Assembly: GCA_963921935.1 (NCBI GenBank)
Contig: OY998176.1
Span: forward strand, 90,708,910-90,772,909
From: Galeruca laticollis
Lineage: Eukaryota; Arthropoda; Insecta; Coleoptera; Chrysomelidae
Length of the DNA: 64,000 bases
Reading direction: 5' to 3'
In this document: piece by piece, positions 1 through 10,763 of the stretch
Layout: each line of letters starts with the position of its first letter
Position numbering within the stretch: the first letter of the stretch is position 1
Position numbers and translations under genes: made by a program
The notes under the pieces: model-generated
Seen by the model: only the letters and a program-made list of their open reading frames with translations
What the model was told of the DNA's origin: nothing
Database searches by the model: none

Positions 1-700
1 ACGTTTTCTTCATTGGTGTCTTCACTTGATTGTGACAATTTCGCATTTCTGATGATATTGCTGTGAGTCCTTTCTGACCCGCTTGAGGAGTAGTCTACAA
101 GTTTACCAGATTTATATATTCCTTCAAGATTTTTGGTAAGTAATGTAGTTTCATTTACAACATTAATGTTCAGTAATATGATTTTCAGTTCAGTAGTGCC
201 AATGATAAAAATTGTTTTCTCTCACAAATTAGAATAACTTTCTAAAACAGTATCATGTTCTAAAAGATTACTGTCCTGGTCTTGATCATCCGTGTTTTGA
301 AACAATTCGTTTTCTGAAAAATCTTATGACGATATTTTATAATTCATCATTGAGTTCATTAGTTTTTGCTTCTAAATCCATTTTAAGTCAATTTAGAGCT
401 CTCGATATCTTAAAAATAAAAAGGCTCAACCATCATGCCAAACCACTTTTTGATTCAGCTTTTACAAATGCCAGTATAACAAACAAAAACAAAATATAGC
501 ATAATTTGCCATGACACTTCAGAGACAGAACAAAATGACGAATATCCTGCTGCCGAATTCAGTAAGATTATGCAGTTAATTCAATTAGAAACTTTCTAGT
601 TTTTAACTTCAAGCCTGCAGTTTTGGAAAGGAGTAACATTGTATCTGGAGAGGTTGGCAGTTACAGGAATAATACTAAAATGAGGCTAGTTCAATTGCTG
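1..700. other. AT-rich, no feature identified
   Basis: No ORF, repeat or element end is recognisable here. The only signal is a phrase at about 638-670 (ctggagaggttg and neighbours) that recurs at about 911-945 inside the adjacent LINE tail, so part of this stretch may be a rearranged piece of the same LINE. Confidence 0.4.
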
Positions 701-717
701 ATTTTCTGAATCTTGAG

Positions 718-1080
718 ATACGGGGATGAAACCTGGACGATAAAAGCAGCGGATACGAAAAGAATTGATGCATTCGAGATGGGGTGCTGAATGTATGCTT
801 CGATTTCTACGGACAGCGCACAGGTCGAACGAGTCAATCCTTACAGAGACTTTCTACTGGACTAGTTAGCATATAAAGCTTTCTGGACACATATATAAAG
901 ATATGATAACAATCTGGAGAGGTTGATAGTTCCGGGGAATACAGACGGATGGTCTAGAAGGCGCTGACCAACCTGATGGACTGATCATATTCAAAGTGCT
1001 ACCAGTATCTCATTATAAAGTTCTGTGAGTGAAGCTGAGAATAGAGGTAAATGGAGGCACAAGTTGTCATTGATCATGAT
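718..1080 (+). pseudogene. LINE reverse transcriptase C-terminal tail, decayed
   Basis: Read across several frames, this stretch gives the C-terminal region that follows the reverse transcriptase in many insect non-LTR retrotransposons. The marks are YGDETWTIKAADTKRIDAFE near 718-780, a NLERL-like phrase near 910-925, and a TRWTDHIQSATSISL-like phrase near 965-1005, which matches the RWTDDI motif typical of this tail. Stops and frameshifts break it throughout. No reverse transcriptase core lies upstream, so it is a 5'-truncated copy. It is followed by a GA-rich simple repeat. Assignment to a LINE is fairly firm; the clade is not determined. Confidence 0.6.
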
Positions 1081-1124
1081 TCTCATTAGTGAGAGAACGA
1101 CTAGATATAAGATGGACATACAAA

Positions 1125-1172
1125 TAGGGTGAGAGCGCGAGAGAAAGAGAGAGAGGGAGATAGAGAGATCAC
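1125..1172. repeat. GA-rich microsatellite
   Basis: A run of GA-rich, gagaga-type sequence just downstream of the LINE tail. Purine-rich simple repeats often sit at LINE 3' ends, but no target duplication was found to prove the link. Confidence 0.6.
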
Positions 1173-1659
1173 TCTTAGACTCAAATGACGATTTTTCTCA
1201 TTTCGTCGATGTTATGCTCAGTTGAAAATATTTATAGTCGGCCAGAACAACCCAGTTACTTCATAAAATATAAACCGCTTCCCAATGCACTTCTTGAATT
1301 ATACAAATGTGTGTTTTCAGCAGTCCATTTACCTGAGCTTTATGTACTATTATCCGCACTCCCTCATATGTGACAGTACAAAATTTGAGACATTTCTTTG
1401 TTACTTTATTGACCCTGAGAAAATATATGCTGTAAGCGCACTTAACGATAGGAAACGCTCATTGGCTTCATTTCAAGTTGTCAAAAAAGTACGAGAGAGC
1501 ATTGAACCCGTATCAAATGAAAGGATACCACAAAGTAGGGGTTAAAATAGTAAATTTAAAAGCATGTTTCATTGATATTATCTGCTATTTGCCAATTTAC
1601 GTAATTTAATTGCTTTCTTAATTTATTGACACAGCAAAACGTAATTAAAATGACCATTC

Positions 1660-2096
1660 CTTGGCATAATAGTATATTAAGTACTAAGTGTTAAAAACGT
1701 TATTTTAGTCACGTGTTTTATTGGGCACGTGTGGAACGAAGCGGAACGAGTGCCTTATGAAACGAGTAACTGAAGCTGTTTTTATCTTCAGGTGCTTACT
1801 ATACTTTTTCTAGGCCTGCAGGAATAAAAAAATATATCTTAATTACATTATATGTGAATTATATTCATAACATCTTCTTCTTTCTTTCATTTAAGGCATC
1901 AGCTGCCAAGGCTATTCGGCCTATATATTTATACCATTGCAGACGATGGCTGACAGCTGACAGACAAATCAAATGACACAGAACAACAAAATTGTCTCGG
2001 AATATGAAATTTTATATTCAAAAGATACACGTGATGTGACGTTTAGAAGACAAACGATAAACGAGATGTAACTTTTCACGTTTTAAACACTAGTGT
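1660..2096. repeat. Dispersed repeat R, copy A, left part
   Basis: This shares extended similarity with 34463-34780. Shared blocks include aagtgttaaaaacgtt / aagtgtcaaaaatgtt, a foldback around 1705-1780, the ctgacagctgac block, and the run up to cgagatgt near 2063-2070. It breaks off at 2096 where Gypsy-1 begins and resumes after 14653 with tttaaagagtcg, which in copy B directly follows the same palindrome. No coding capacity is seen. It could be a MITE-like element or part of a larger unidentified element; its ends are not sharply defined. Confidence 0.75.
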
Positions 2097-3445
2097 TGTC
2101 GTAAAATAATAACCCTTAGATATCGAAAGATGAAGACTTTTTTCATTGATGCCTCGTATTACCTATTTAAAGCACGCCTCAGCGTGTTTAAATCAAACTT
2201 TCAAGCACGCGCGTTTATTAAAGAACCTATGGTAACAACAACAACTCGAGAAACGTAAGTATCAATGACAACTGTTTTATTAGTTTTCAAACTGTATATT
2301 TTCATTGTGAACCAATGTCTCATTTGGTTTTTTCTACAAAATTTATTTATATATTCATATATACATTGTATCCTTCTAAATATAAATGAAGAATCTTTTT
2401 GATTATTGATCTGACAGCAGTACCTCGTAATGTCAAATAAAAATAAATACTATTTAGAATGGACTTTCACGAAACTTGGCTGGGCATCAAGGGCGAACTT
2501 TTATGAAATGAAACTTGGCTGGGCGTCGAGAACGGACTTCCATTTTTTTGTAGTAATGATATAATAATAATATTTTTTCCACTACCAGCTGTGAAGTTGA
2601 GAATTATTGTGTCATCTAGCCAACTGAGAAGTTGAATTTCTCTATTATTGGTTAATAATCTTTTCTATTGTTAACCTAGGTCAATAATGGACAAATTCAA
2701 ATGTTTTGAAAATTCAGGGATAACAGCTTAACAAAAACTTGTGCAACATAATTTTGTATACCCAGGAGATTGTGTTTAACATATTTACTACTTGAAATTA
2801 CCTAACAAGATAAAATTATTTCAATAAAACTGTCATTAGTTTAAAATTCGCACTCAACCAAAAATTTCTGATGACATAAGGAGTGCGTGTGGAGCGAAAA
2901 CAGTGTCAGTGTCAGTCAGACGACGGAGTATACGCTTAGGGAGAAATCAGTTTGAACGATTTGTAGATCGATACTATCAAAATTTGACATTGAAATGTGT
3001 TGTTTATTTTCCTTTAATTCTAGAAAAATGAGGATCGAGGAATGTTTTTACCTTCAACATTATCACCAGTGGAATTTGAAAATCTTCTGTTAATAGAAAC
3101 TGGTAGCTTACCTTGACCCACATAGACAAATAATAATATATTACTTTCTCTATTGTGAAGCATATGTTAAATGTTTTATGAATGCTCACTTTGTACCCAA
3201 GTGTTGTGAACGCACTACCGCTGTAATTGTTCAAAGTTCAAAATAGAACATAAACCACGTTTTGTGAAATTTTTGGATGTGATCGTATAATTGGTTTCTT
3301 TAATTCGTTGCACTTAATATTGGTGATTATGAACTATAGGAATAATGGTATTCTATTGCTGTGTGATTGAGTTATACCTTCATGATTTTTGTAAGACATT
3401 TTTTTTATTTTTGTCTTAAATTTGGCTAGTAATGGAAAAAAATTA

Positions 3446-3567
3446 TATACACCGCGGTGGTGAAGACATTTATAAAGCTCGCACCTTATTCTGCTCGGGG
3501 CAAAGCCCCTCGCGAAATAATTTTGCTACTCGGTTGATAATAATAGTCTTCACCACCTTGGTGTATA
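3446..3567. repeat. Foldback element with GC-rich apex
   Basis: An inverted repeat. The left arm starts TATACACCGCGGTGGTGAAG at 3446; the right arm ends at 3567 with the complementary CTTCACCACCTTGGTGTATA. The arms are about 28 bp with few mismatches. The centre contains its own stem, GGGGCAAAGCCCC, near 3497-3509. There is no ORF. This looks like a MITE or snapback element lying inside the larger 1.56-kb insertion. Confidence 0.65.
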
Positions 3568-3632
3568 ATATACTATTATGATTTCAAAGTGCACCAATAA
3601 AAAAAAATAGCTTAAAGTATTCGTGAATAACT

Positions 3633-3681
3633 GGTCTTTCAAACACGTCGTGCTCGAAAAACCGCGCGTGTTTGAAAGACC
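3633..3681. repeat. Perfect 15-bp inverted repeat hairpin
   Basis: GGTCTTTCAAACACG at 3633-3647 is exactly complementary to CGTGTTTGAAAGACC at 3667-3681, with a 19-nt spacer. Weaker complementarity continues outward for about 20 more bases. It lies at the right edge of the 1.56-kb insertion. Confidence 0.7.
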
Positions 3682-3765
3682 TCTTTATCCACTTATAATT
3701 TAATATACTCTATTTAGCAAAACTGTGACTCTTATATTGAACATATAACGTCAATGGTTATCAAG

Positions 3766-6700
3766 CGGGCCGATGACACCGCCAGTAGAGGTACAATAGC
3801 TAGTGAGACACTGCGATAGCAGACGGCTGCCAATTATAATTGGTTGTGATGCCAACGCACACAATACCGTCTGGGGAAGCACCAATAACAACGCAAAAGG
3901 TGAGTGCTTGTTAGAATATCTCTTAGCAAATAACCTTGAGATCTTAAACGTGGGAACAACCGCCACTTTTGTCACGAGAGCAAGAGAAGAGCTCCTGGAC
4001 GTAACAATCGTTAATGTTGCTGCTAGTAAAAATGTAAAAGATTGGAGGGCGATGAGCGAGCCATCACTTTCCGACCATAGGATCATCGAATTTAGGATAG
4101 AGGGAAATACCATCTCCATTCCTACAATTTGAAATCCTAGAAATACTGATTGGTCTCTTTACAAGACCAATCTGAAGGACAATTTGGAACACGTCGAAGT
4201 GAATGGGGTAAATCACCCGCACTACGACCTGGAACAAAGAGTCGAACAGATCAATGAGGCAATAATGGAAGCTTTTCATTCCAGTTGCCCACTCTCAAAA
4301 GCTCGTTCAGAAAAGGATGCTCCTTGGTGGAATGAGAACCTGTCAAACCTCAGAAAAGAGGTCCGTCGGCTCTTTAATAGAGCCAAACGTGATGGCAATT
4401 GGCAGAAGAACACTGAGAAGCTTACTCAGTACAATAAAGAGATTAGGAAGGCCAAAAGGCCTCATTTCCAAGCCTTTTGCGAAAAAATCACTCACACTGC
4501 GGCCAGATTACAAAAGGTCATGGCAAATGGGGGAACTAACCCCACAATGTCGCTGAAAAATCCAGACGGATCATACACGGAAGGTGAAGAGGAACGATCG
4601 ATTCTTCTTCTTAAAACTTCCAAGGTAGTGAACCAGCAACAAGCACCGAAATAGCAATGAACTACACCAAAAAATCCCGCAAGGAAGATTGGGACATTGC
4701 TAAGAAAATATTTACCAGACAACGGTTGGAATGGGCAATAAGTACCTTCCAACCATATAAATCAGCAGGAGTGGATGGACTATTTCCAGCACTCCTATAG
4801 CAAGGGATAGATTACACCTGCTGAAGATTACAAGAAGCAGTCTAGCAGTGAGTCTAATACCTAGAAAATGGAGAAGGGCAAGGGTAATCTTCATACCGAA
4901 AATAGGGGAAAAATGGGACTGATCCCCGATCTTTTAGACCCATCTGTCTAACATCGTTTCTACTCAAATCGATGGAGAAAGTAGTGGATAACTACATAAG
5001 AACAGAGAATCTGGAGAATATACCACTTCATAAATGTCAGCATGCCTACAGAGCGGGTCGATCAGCTGACAGAAGTCATCCAGAGAACTCTGAACAACAA
5101 AGAAATCGCAATGTGCGCATTCCTGGATATATCAGGGGCCTTTGACAACACAACTCATGTGTCTGTCAAAGAAGCACTAAAAAGGCGAGGAGTGAATGAA
5201 ACCATTGTAAAATGGATGTATGAGTTGTTGACAACGAGGATAGCTGAGACACAGGTGGGGAATCAAACCACCTCAGTTAAAGCCACTCGGGGGACACCTC
5301 AAGGGGGAGTGATATCTCCCCTTCTATGGAGCCTCGTAGTAGATGAGTTGCTCTACAGGCTAACGGAGCTTGGCTTCAAATGTATGGGCTACGCCAATGA
5401 CATTGTTTTAATAGTCAGAGGCAAGTTCGAGAGCATCTTGTGTGATTTATTACAAAAGGGCCTCAGAATCATTGAGCAATGGTGCTTGTCAGTGGGGTTG
5501 AACATTAACCCAAGTAAGACCTTATTAATTCCATTCACCCGGAAAAGAACACTTCCAGCCATCAAACCCATATCCTCAAATGGGGAATTCATAGAATGGA
5601 AATCAGAGGTTAAATATCTAGGGATAACCCTAGACAGTAAGCTTCTGTAAAATAAGCATGTTGGAATAACTGCTAGTAAAGCAATAAGAGTTCTGATGTC
5701 GTGCAGAAATCTAGCTGGTTAGAGGTGGGGCTGTAACCCAAAAATACTGCGATGTATGTACGCCATGATTGTGAGACCAGCAATTACGTATGGGGCAATA
5801 GTTTGGCACACAAAAGCAAGTCAGTACAGCACAAGAGAAACCCTCGATAAAGTTCAAAGGCTTGCCTGTGTGTGCATCGCTGGAGCTATGAGAACGTGTC
5901 CAACTAGGGCACTTGAGATCATTACAGATCTCACACCTCCACATCTTGTGATAGAAAGATCTGCCGAAGAGGCAATTCTTAGAATATCTAAGAAAACACC
6001 ATTAGATGGTATACGGATGGTTCAAAAACCACCATTGGAGCAGGCGCTTGAGTATTTGGGCCTGGCACCAGATACTCATTATCGTTGGACTCTTTCCCGA
6101 GCGTCTTTCAGGCAGAAATACTTGCGATCGAAAGATGCGTGGATATGAACCTAGAAAGACACTACCAGAAATGTGACATATCGATCCATTCTGATAGTCA
6201 AGCAGCTATCAAAGCATTGAGCTCCCATGTCATTGACTCAAAGTTGGCATGGGAATGCCGAAGAAAACTTGATGAATTAGACAAGAATCACAGGGTCTCT
6301 TTAGTCTGGGTTCCTGGCCACTCGGGAATCACGGGAAATGAAGAGGCTTGCCAGGAAAGGAGCACAAATGCCCTTTATTGGCCCCAAGCCTTTCTGTTGT
6401 GTAGCAAAATGCTCCTACAAAAAAGAGTTTCGGAAGAAAGAGGAAACCAGAAGAGAAGCACTCTGGCGGTGCCTTCCCGGGTTGGAACATTCCAAAAAGT
6501 TCCTGGGGAACTTTGACACTGCTAGGTCCAAAAAATATTTGGACTTCAGTAAAGATAAGCTACATCTCCTCACGGGCTTTCTTACAGGACACTGCCGCCT
6601 CAGGAAGCACTTAATGAGAATAGGTCTAGCAGAGATTGACGAGTTTAGATTCTGTGGGGAGGAGGATGAAACTTCAGATCACCTAGTTCTGGAATGCCTC

Positions 6701-6920
6701 GCCATTGCAAGCCAACGCAAGAAATGCTTTGGGCAAGAAACTTGTGAGAGTGAGGACCTAACCTCGTTGAAGCCGTCCCAAATACTAGAGTTCATTGGAA
6801 CCTTGGAACTGGAAGGCGAGCTGTAGTAGTAGCGAAAACAGCTCTGATTGGGGGGGGGGCACAATAAACCTTTGGTTTCAGTGCATTATAACAACGTTAA
6901 AATCTAATCTAATCTAATCT
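3766..6920 (+). mobile_element. LINE-1: non-LTR retrotransposon with (TAATC)n tail
   Basis: A 5'-truncated non-LTR element inserted in the left LTR of Gypsy-1. The intact LTR (14614-14625) gives the empty site. Flanks atggttatcaag (3754-3765) and atggttgtgaag (6921-6932) form an approximately 12-bp target duplication with two mismatches. The 3' end is a short run of TAATC units (about 6898-6920) in place of poly(A), typical of several RNase H-bearing insect LINE groups. Confidence 0.85.
3767..6826 (+). pseudogene. LINE-1 endonuclease / reverse transcriptase / RNase H
   Basis: The single ORF2 polyprotein is broken into several frames. The order is as follows. An apurinic-type endonuclease C-terminal half (3803-4132, with IIGCDANAHNTVWGS and the SDHRII motif). 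A linker rich in basic residues (4184-4654). Reverse transcriptase (5042-5650, with FLDISGAFD and TPQGGVISPLLW). A thumb region (5756-6148). RNase H (6085-6516, with HSDSQAAIKAL and VWVPGHSGITGNE). A Cys-His tail (RFCGEEDETSDHLVLEC near 6640-6700). The catalytic box reads YAND (near 5391-5402) instead of YADD, so this copy would be inactive even without the frame breaks. The 5' truncation falls inside the endonuclease. The presence of RNase H suggests the I/LOA/R1 group; the exact clade is inferred only. Confidence 0.85.
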
Positions 6921-6954
6921 ATGGTTGTGAAGACAATGTGAACATGCAATCACC

Positions 6955-9740
6955 TCAGTCTCCCTCGCAGGAGAAGAGTCCATTGGAGACATAGTCTTCA
7001 AGATACTTTCGAGGTCTTCTGTTTCTTCTAGGTCGATCTTCATGCATCCCTTCTTGACCTGGGGTTGGAGGATCTTGAATATCTGACCTGGAAGACCCAC
7101 AAAAAGGGGCAGGCGAACAAAGAGGAACAGGTAGCTGAAAGTCCTGTGCAAGGGGCGGAGAAGGTGATAGGTCTATTGGATCCCGGCGCTCCAAATTCAA
7201 GTCACCACTAGGGGCCAGTTGTTTAAGAGAGACTGTAGATTCACGTCCGTCATCGAATCGGACATAGGCATATTGAGGATTGGCCTCGATCAACTCGGCT
7301 CCATCCACAATGGGGTCATATTCACTGGTTCTGTTGTTTCCCCGGACAAGGACAAGTCCGGGTTGAAGTAGCAGGCTGGAAGAGTCGTGCCATTAGGGAA
7401 TCGTCTTGGATTAATGAAGAACCTTTCGTATGGAGTACAGTTTGTAGTAGTGTTCAGCAACGATCTTATTGAGTGCATGGCTTCCGGTAGAACGCTTGCC
7501 CAATGGTAAATCTGCAAGTTTTTGGTTTTTAGAGCAAGATCGATTTCCAAATGATCCCGTTGTATCGTCCAACCAAACCATTTCCAGCTGTGTTATATGG
7601 TGTGGTCAAGCTGGTGGCAATGCCACGTTTATGGAAGAATGAAATCCCCGATCTAAATATATGTAGCTAGGCATACCAAACATCGAAAATATGTCATTCA
7701 GGCACCGTATTACAGTTTCAGAAGTTATGTCCTTGCAAGGGTACGAGAAAGGGAAACGAGTATTCGTCGACAATGTTTAGTAAATACCGATTGTGGCTGT
7801 TAGAAGGTAAAGGGCCCTTGAAGGGCAAGCAAGTAGGGCAGGCAGCGCTGATCTTTTCAATTTCATCTATTCCGTAAGGTAAATTTTTGCTTTTAACCCA
7901 GTGGTACATCCTTGTAATACCAGGGTGGGACAGTACTTTATGGACCTCATAAAGTTTGTACTGAGTGTGTAACGAACCGCAAACGCTTGAAAGAGCGTAG
8001 GCTGAATGATTTTCAACACCTGGCCTATACTGAATGTCGAAGGAGTAGAGAGATAATTCAAGACGCCAGCGGTGAATCTTGTCATTCTTTATTTTGCTTG
8101 TAAGTCGGGAATTGAAGATATACGACAGAGCTTCTTGGTCCGTGTGCAGCTGAAAGTGTCTACCTAGTAAGAAATGACGCCACTTCCTCAACGATAGAAC
8201 GATCGCTAAGGCCTCTCTCTCTCTATACCAGAATGCCGTTTCTCGTTATCGGATGAGGTTTTTGACAAAAACGCAACGGGGCGCCCATTCTGACTAAGAG
8301 TAGCCGCTACAGAAATGCCCGATGTGTCAGTTTCAACTGTAAGTGGTAGATCATCTTGAATTGTCGTGAGTAATAACTTGGCTATGTCTTCTTTAATTAG
8401 CCGAAAATTTCCAGCTACTGGCGAGTCCGGTAGAATAGGGAAAGATTTGCTGTCAACCAAACTCCTTATCTTGTCAGAATATCTTGGGACCCATTTTGAG
8501 TAATGATAGAACATCACTAGTGCGCGTTTCATGGCTGAATCATCAGAAGGAAGAGGCAGCTCCTGTAATGGTTTGAATCTATCTGGGACTTGACGCATAC
8601 ACTTGTTAGAAATTTGATACCAAAGGAGAGTTATTGTATTTCGAGAGAATCTGCATTTATCTAGGTTCAACATTAAATTATGATTCTTTGTTGCACTTAG
8701 AAATCGTTCAAGGTTCCTATCGTGATCATCTTGCCCCCTTCCACCGATCGTAACGTCATCAAGATATGCATATACTCCATCAAGACATTATTTCCTCATA
8801 ATATTGTCAATGGTCTTATGAAAACAGGCTACTCCATTTGTTACCCCGAAAGGAATCCGACGAAATTGGTAAAGAGTTCCATTAGCTCCAAAAGCCGTAT
8901 ACTGTTTTTCTGAGTCTAGTATCGGTATCTGATTGTATGCATTCTTCAAGTCAATCGTGCTGAATACATCTTAGTTGGCTATAATTGAGACTAAGTTTCC
9001 AATATTTGGTAGAGGGTGGCCTCTAGTAAAGTGAATTTGTTAATAGTCTGAGAGTAATCTATTACTAAGCGATTCTTGTGATTTTCGTTTCTCGTTATTA
9101 AAACATGAGCTCTCAAAGGTAATGAACTCTTCTCTATGGTCCCTTCACGAACTAGTTTCTTGATTTCAGATCTAATGAATATTTCATATTTAATGAATAT
9201 TTCATAAGCTTCGGGAAAACGGCGAGATTTAGTAGCTACGAAACGGCAGCCGTCAACTAGGTGTTCAAATAGTCGAGGTGGTTCAACTTCGGCACAAGCG
9301 ATGTTGCAAAGAGAAAGAGGGGGTTTGGACCCACCGAATTGGAGTCGAACTGAAAAGTGGAGTTTCATAATGTCATGCCCCATAAGAACGTTATAACATA
9401 GACTGTGTATTATTTAAAGCTTAGTTTTGGGGTATGATTCGCTTTGACGATGAAGGTTTGCCAAAATGTACCCATTAATTTTAGATTGGAGAGAAGTGGA
9501 AGCCATCTTCACCTCTCGGTTCTCAGGATGAATTTTGAATTTATTCCTCTTGGCATAGGAGTAGTCAACAAAGCTGTCAGAACTACCAGTGTCTACAAGG
9601 ATGCTGGATGGGATATCATTCACTCGTCCAAAAACGACTGCTCTGGAGAGCCCTCCTAGAAAAGCGGCTGATGTGATAGTAGCTAGCAACGTAGAAGTGG
9701 ATGTCGACTTACTCTTTGATCTGGATTGGCATACCTTCTG
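6955..9740 (-). pseudogene. Gypsy-1 pol (protease, RT, RNase H, integrase)
   Basis: Read on the minus strand from high to low coordinates. Aspartic protease with LVDTGSSDSFVD (9414-9689). RT fingers (8991-9383, with RLVIDYSQTINKFTLLE). The RT catalytic box YLDDVTIGG on the complement of 8745-8766, intact. RT connection and RNase H (8206-8673, with VETDTSGISVAATLSQNG). RNase H end and the integrase zinc region (7718-8191, with HPGITRMYHW and CPTC). Integrase core remnants near 7560-7640 with the TPYNTAGNG motif, where the expected catalytic Glu appears as Gly. Then 7290-7550. A basic C-terminus with PRRNRRPRKYLEDYV ends at 6955. Many stops and shifts separate these parts, and an in-frame EIFIKYEIFI duplication sits near 9175-9205. 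The stop TGA is also the first bases of the LTR. Confidence 0.85.
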
Positions 9741-9756
9741 GAAGTGGCCTTATTTA

Positions 9757-10275
9757 TCACAAGATTTGCTTCTGCATCAGGACATTCATGTCTAGAACGA
9801 TGTCTGGGTCCACCACAAAAGTAGCATTTTCCATGTCGAGATTGCTGAAAAGTAGAGGCTGAATTAAGTGTAGATTGACAATTATGACAAAAAATGTAGG
9901 AGTTTCCAAGCTATCACAGTTAGAATCGGAAATATAGGTTGCTGTTTTGTAAGATACTGCGAGTTTTTGGGCGGATTCTAGGGAACGCGCTATCTTTTCC
10001 ACATGCTCAATATTCAGTGTGAGGTTTTCCAAAATGCGTTGTCAGATTAGAGGAGAGTTAAGGCCGCTTATGAATACATCACGTAGATACGTATTACAGT
10101 ACGTTAGCGCATCTACAGATTTGAAGTTGCAGTCTTTGCTTTTTGCTCGGAGGTCCTGCAAGTATTGGTCCACCGACTCTACATTCTGCAGTTTTCGATT
10201 CGCTAATAGGTGCCTAGCAAAGAGTTCATTGGGTTGGGGTGCAAATAGTCCTTTAGCCCGGGAGAACACGCGTAC
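9757..10275 (-). pseudogene. Gypsy-1 gag, C-terminal part with zinc knuckle
   Basis: The minus-strand frame at 10042-10269 gives LFAPQPNELFARHLL followed by ESVDQYLQDLRAKSKDCNF, the signature of the C-terminal capsid region in one Ty3/Gypsy gag type. Further on, in another frame on the complement of about 9785-9830, CYFCGGPRHRSRHEC is a CX2C-H-C zinc knuckle that would bind the RNA genome. Frame breaks separate the two. Upstream gag sequence is cut away at about 10277 by piggyBac pB1 and continues in part at 14241-14486. Confidence 0.75.
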
Positions 10276-10289
10276 TATTTAACGACGTG

Positions 10290-10372
10290 AGAACTCGCGC
10301 CTATAGATTTTTTCTTATGCCAGCTCGCGCGTATAGATTTTTTCTAACGCGAGCTCGCGCGTATAGATAACT
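10290..10372. repeat. 31-bp tandem repeats, pB1 subterminal
   Basis: Nearly three copies of a unit built around ctcgcgcgtatagatttttt. A similar phrase, cgcgtcgatagatttttcct, occurs at the far end near 13652-13671 in the same orientation. Subterminal repeats of this kind are plausible transposase-binding sites. Confidence 0.65.
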
Positions 10373-10763
10373 TCCAACACTGACTTTTCATGATAAAAAC
10401 TATTTAATATTGATTGTAGTTGATTTATTCTAAAAACTAAACACAGAAAAATACAAAATTATTTAAATTTACTCGTCACTTTCGTTGTTATCTACACATT
10501 TATAACAAATGAAAGTTGTTCTAGTTGTGTGTTCTTTACAGGTTGAAGTTTGACATCTGTGGCATTTATGTTGGGTAAATCTATTCTTTCTAACTGCACA
10601 AAAACCACATCTTGGTTTACCTTCAGCATTTTGAGATGTTGAAGGTTTCGGGTTGTTATGTGGTTCTATATTTCCAATAGATTTAATTCTCTGTCGAAGA
10701 TTGAATGGTATAGTTGTAATTGAAGCTCGCCGTACAAGAAGAGGTCGTGTAAGTTGCTTTGAT

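Larger units (their letters stand above)
2145..3703. mobile_element. 1.56-kb unidentified insertion in Gypsy-1 LTR
   Basis: The intact LTR at 14526-14648 shows that about 1.56 kb is inserted in the left LTR, between the gatatcgaaagat block (about 2118-2132) and the tttagcaaaactg block (about 3712). Near its two ends lie inverted 16-mers, CTTTCAAGCACGCGCG at 2198-2213 and CGCGCGTGTTTGAAAG at 3663-3678, complementary at 15 of 16 positions. Palindromes sit beside both (2165-2193 and 3633-3681). Inside are a short direct repeat (gaaacttggctgggc near 2474 and 2510) and a separate foldback at 3446-3567. No transposase was recognised. A non-autonomous DNA element is the simplest reading, but the exact ends and target duplication are unclear. 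Confidence 0.5.

Noticed and set aside
1185..1545. Two overlapping short ORFs with some hydrophobic residues
   Set aside because: No motif, no supporting context; likely chance ORFs.
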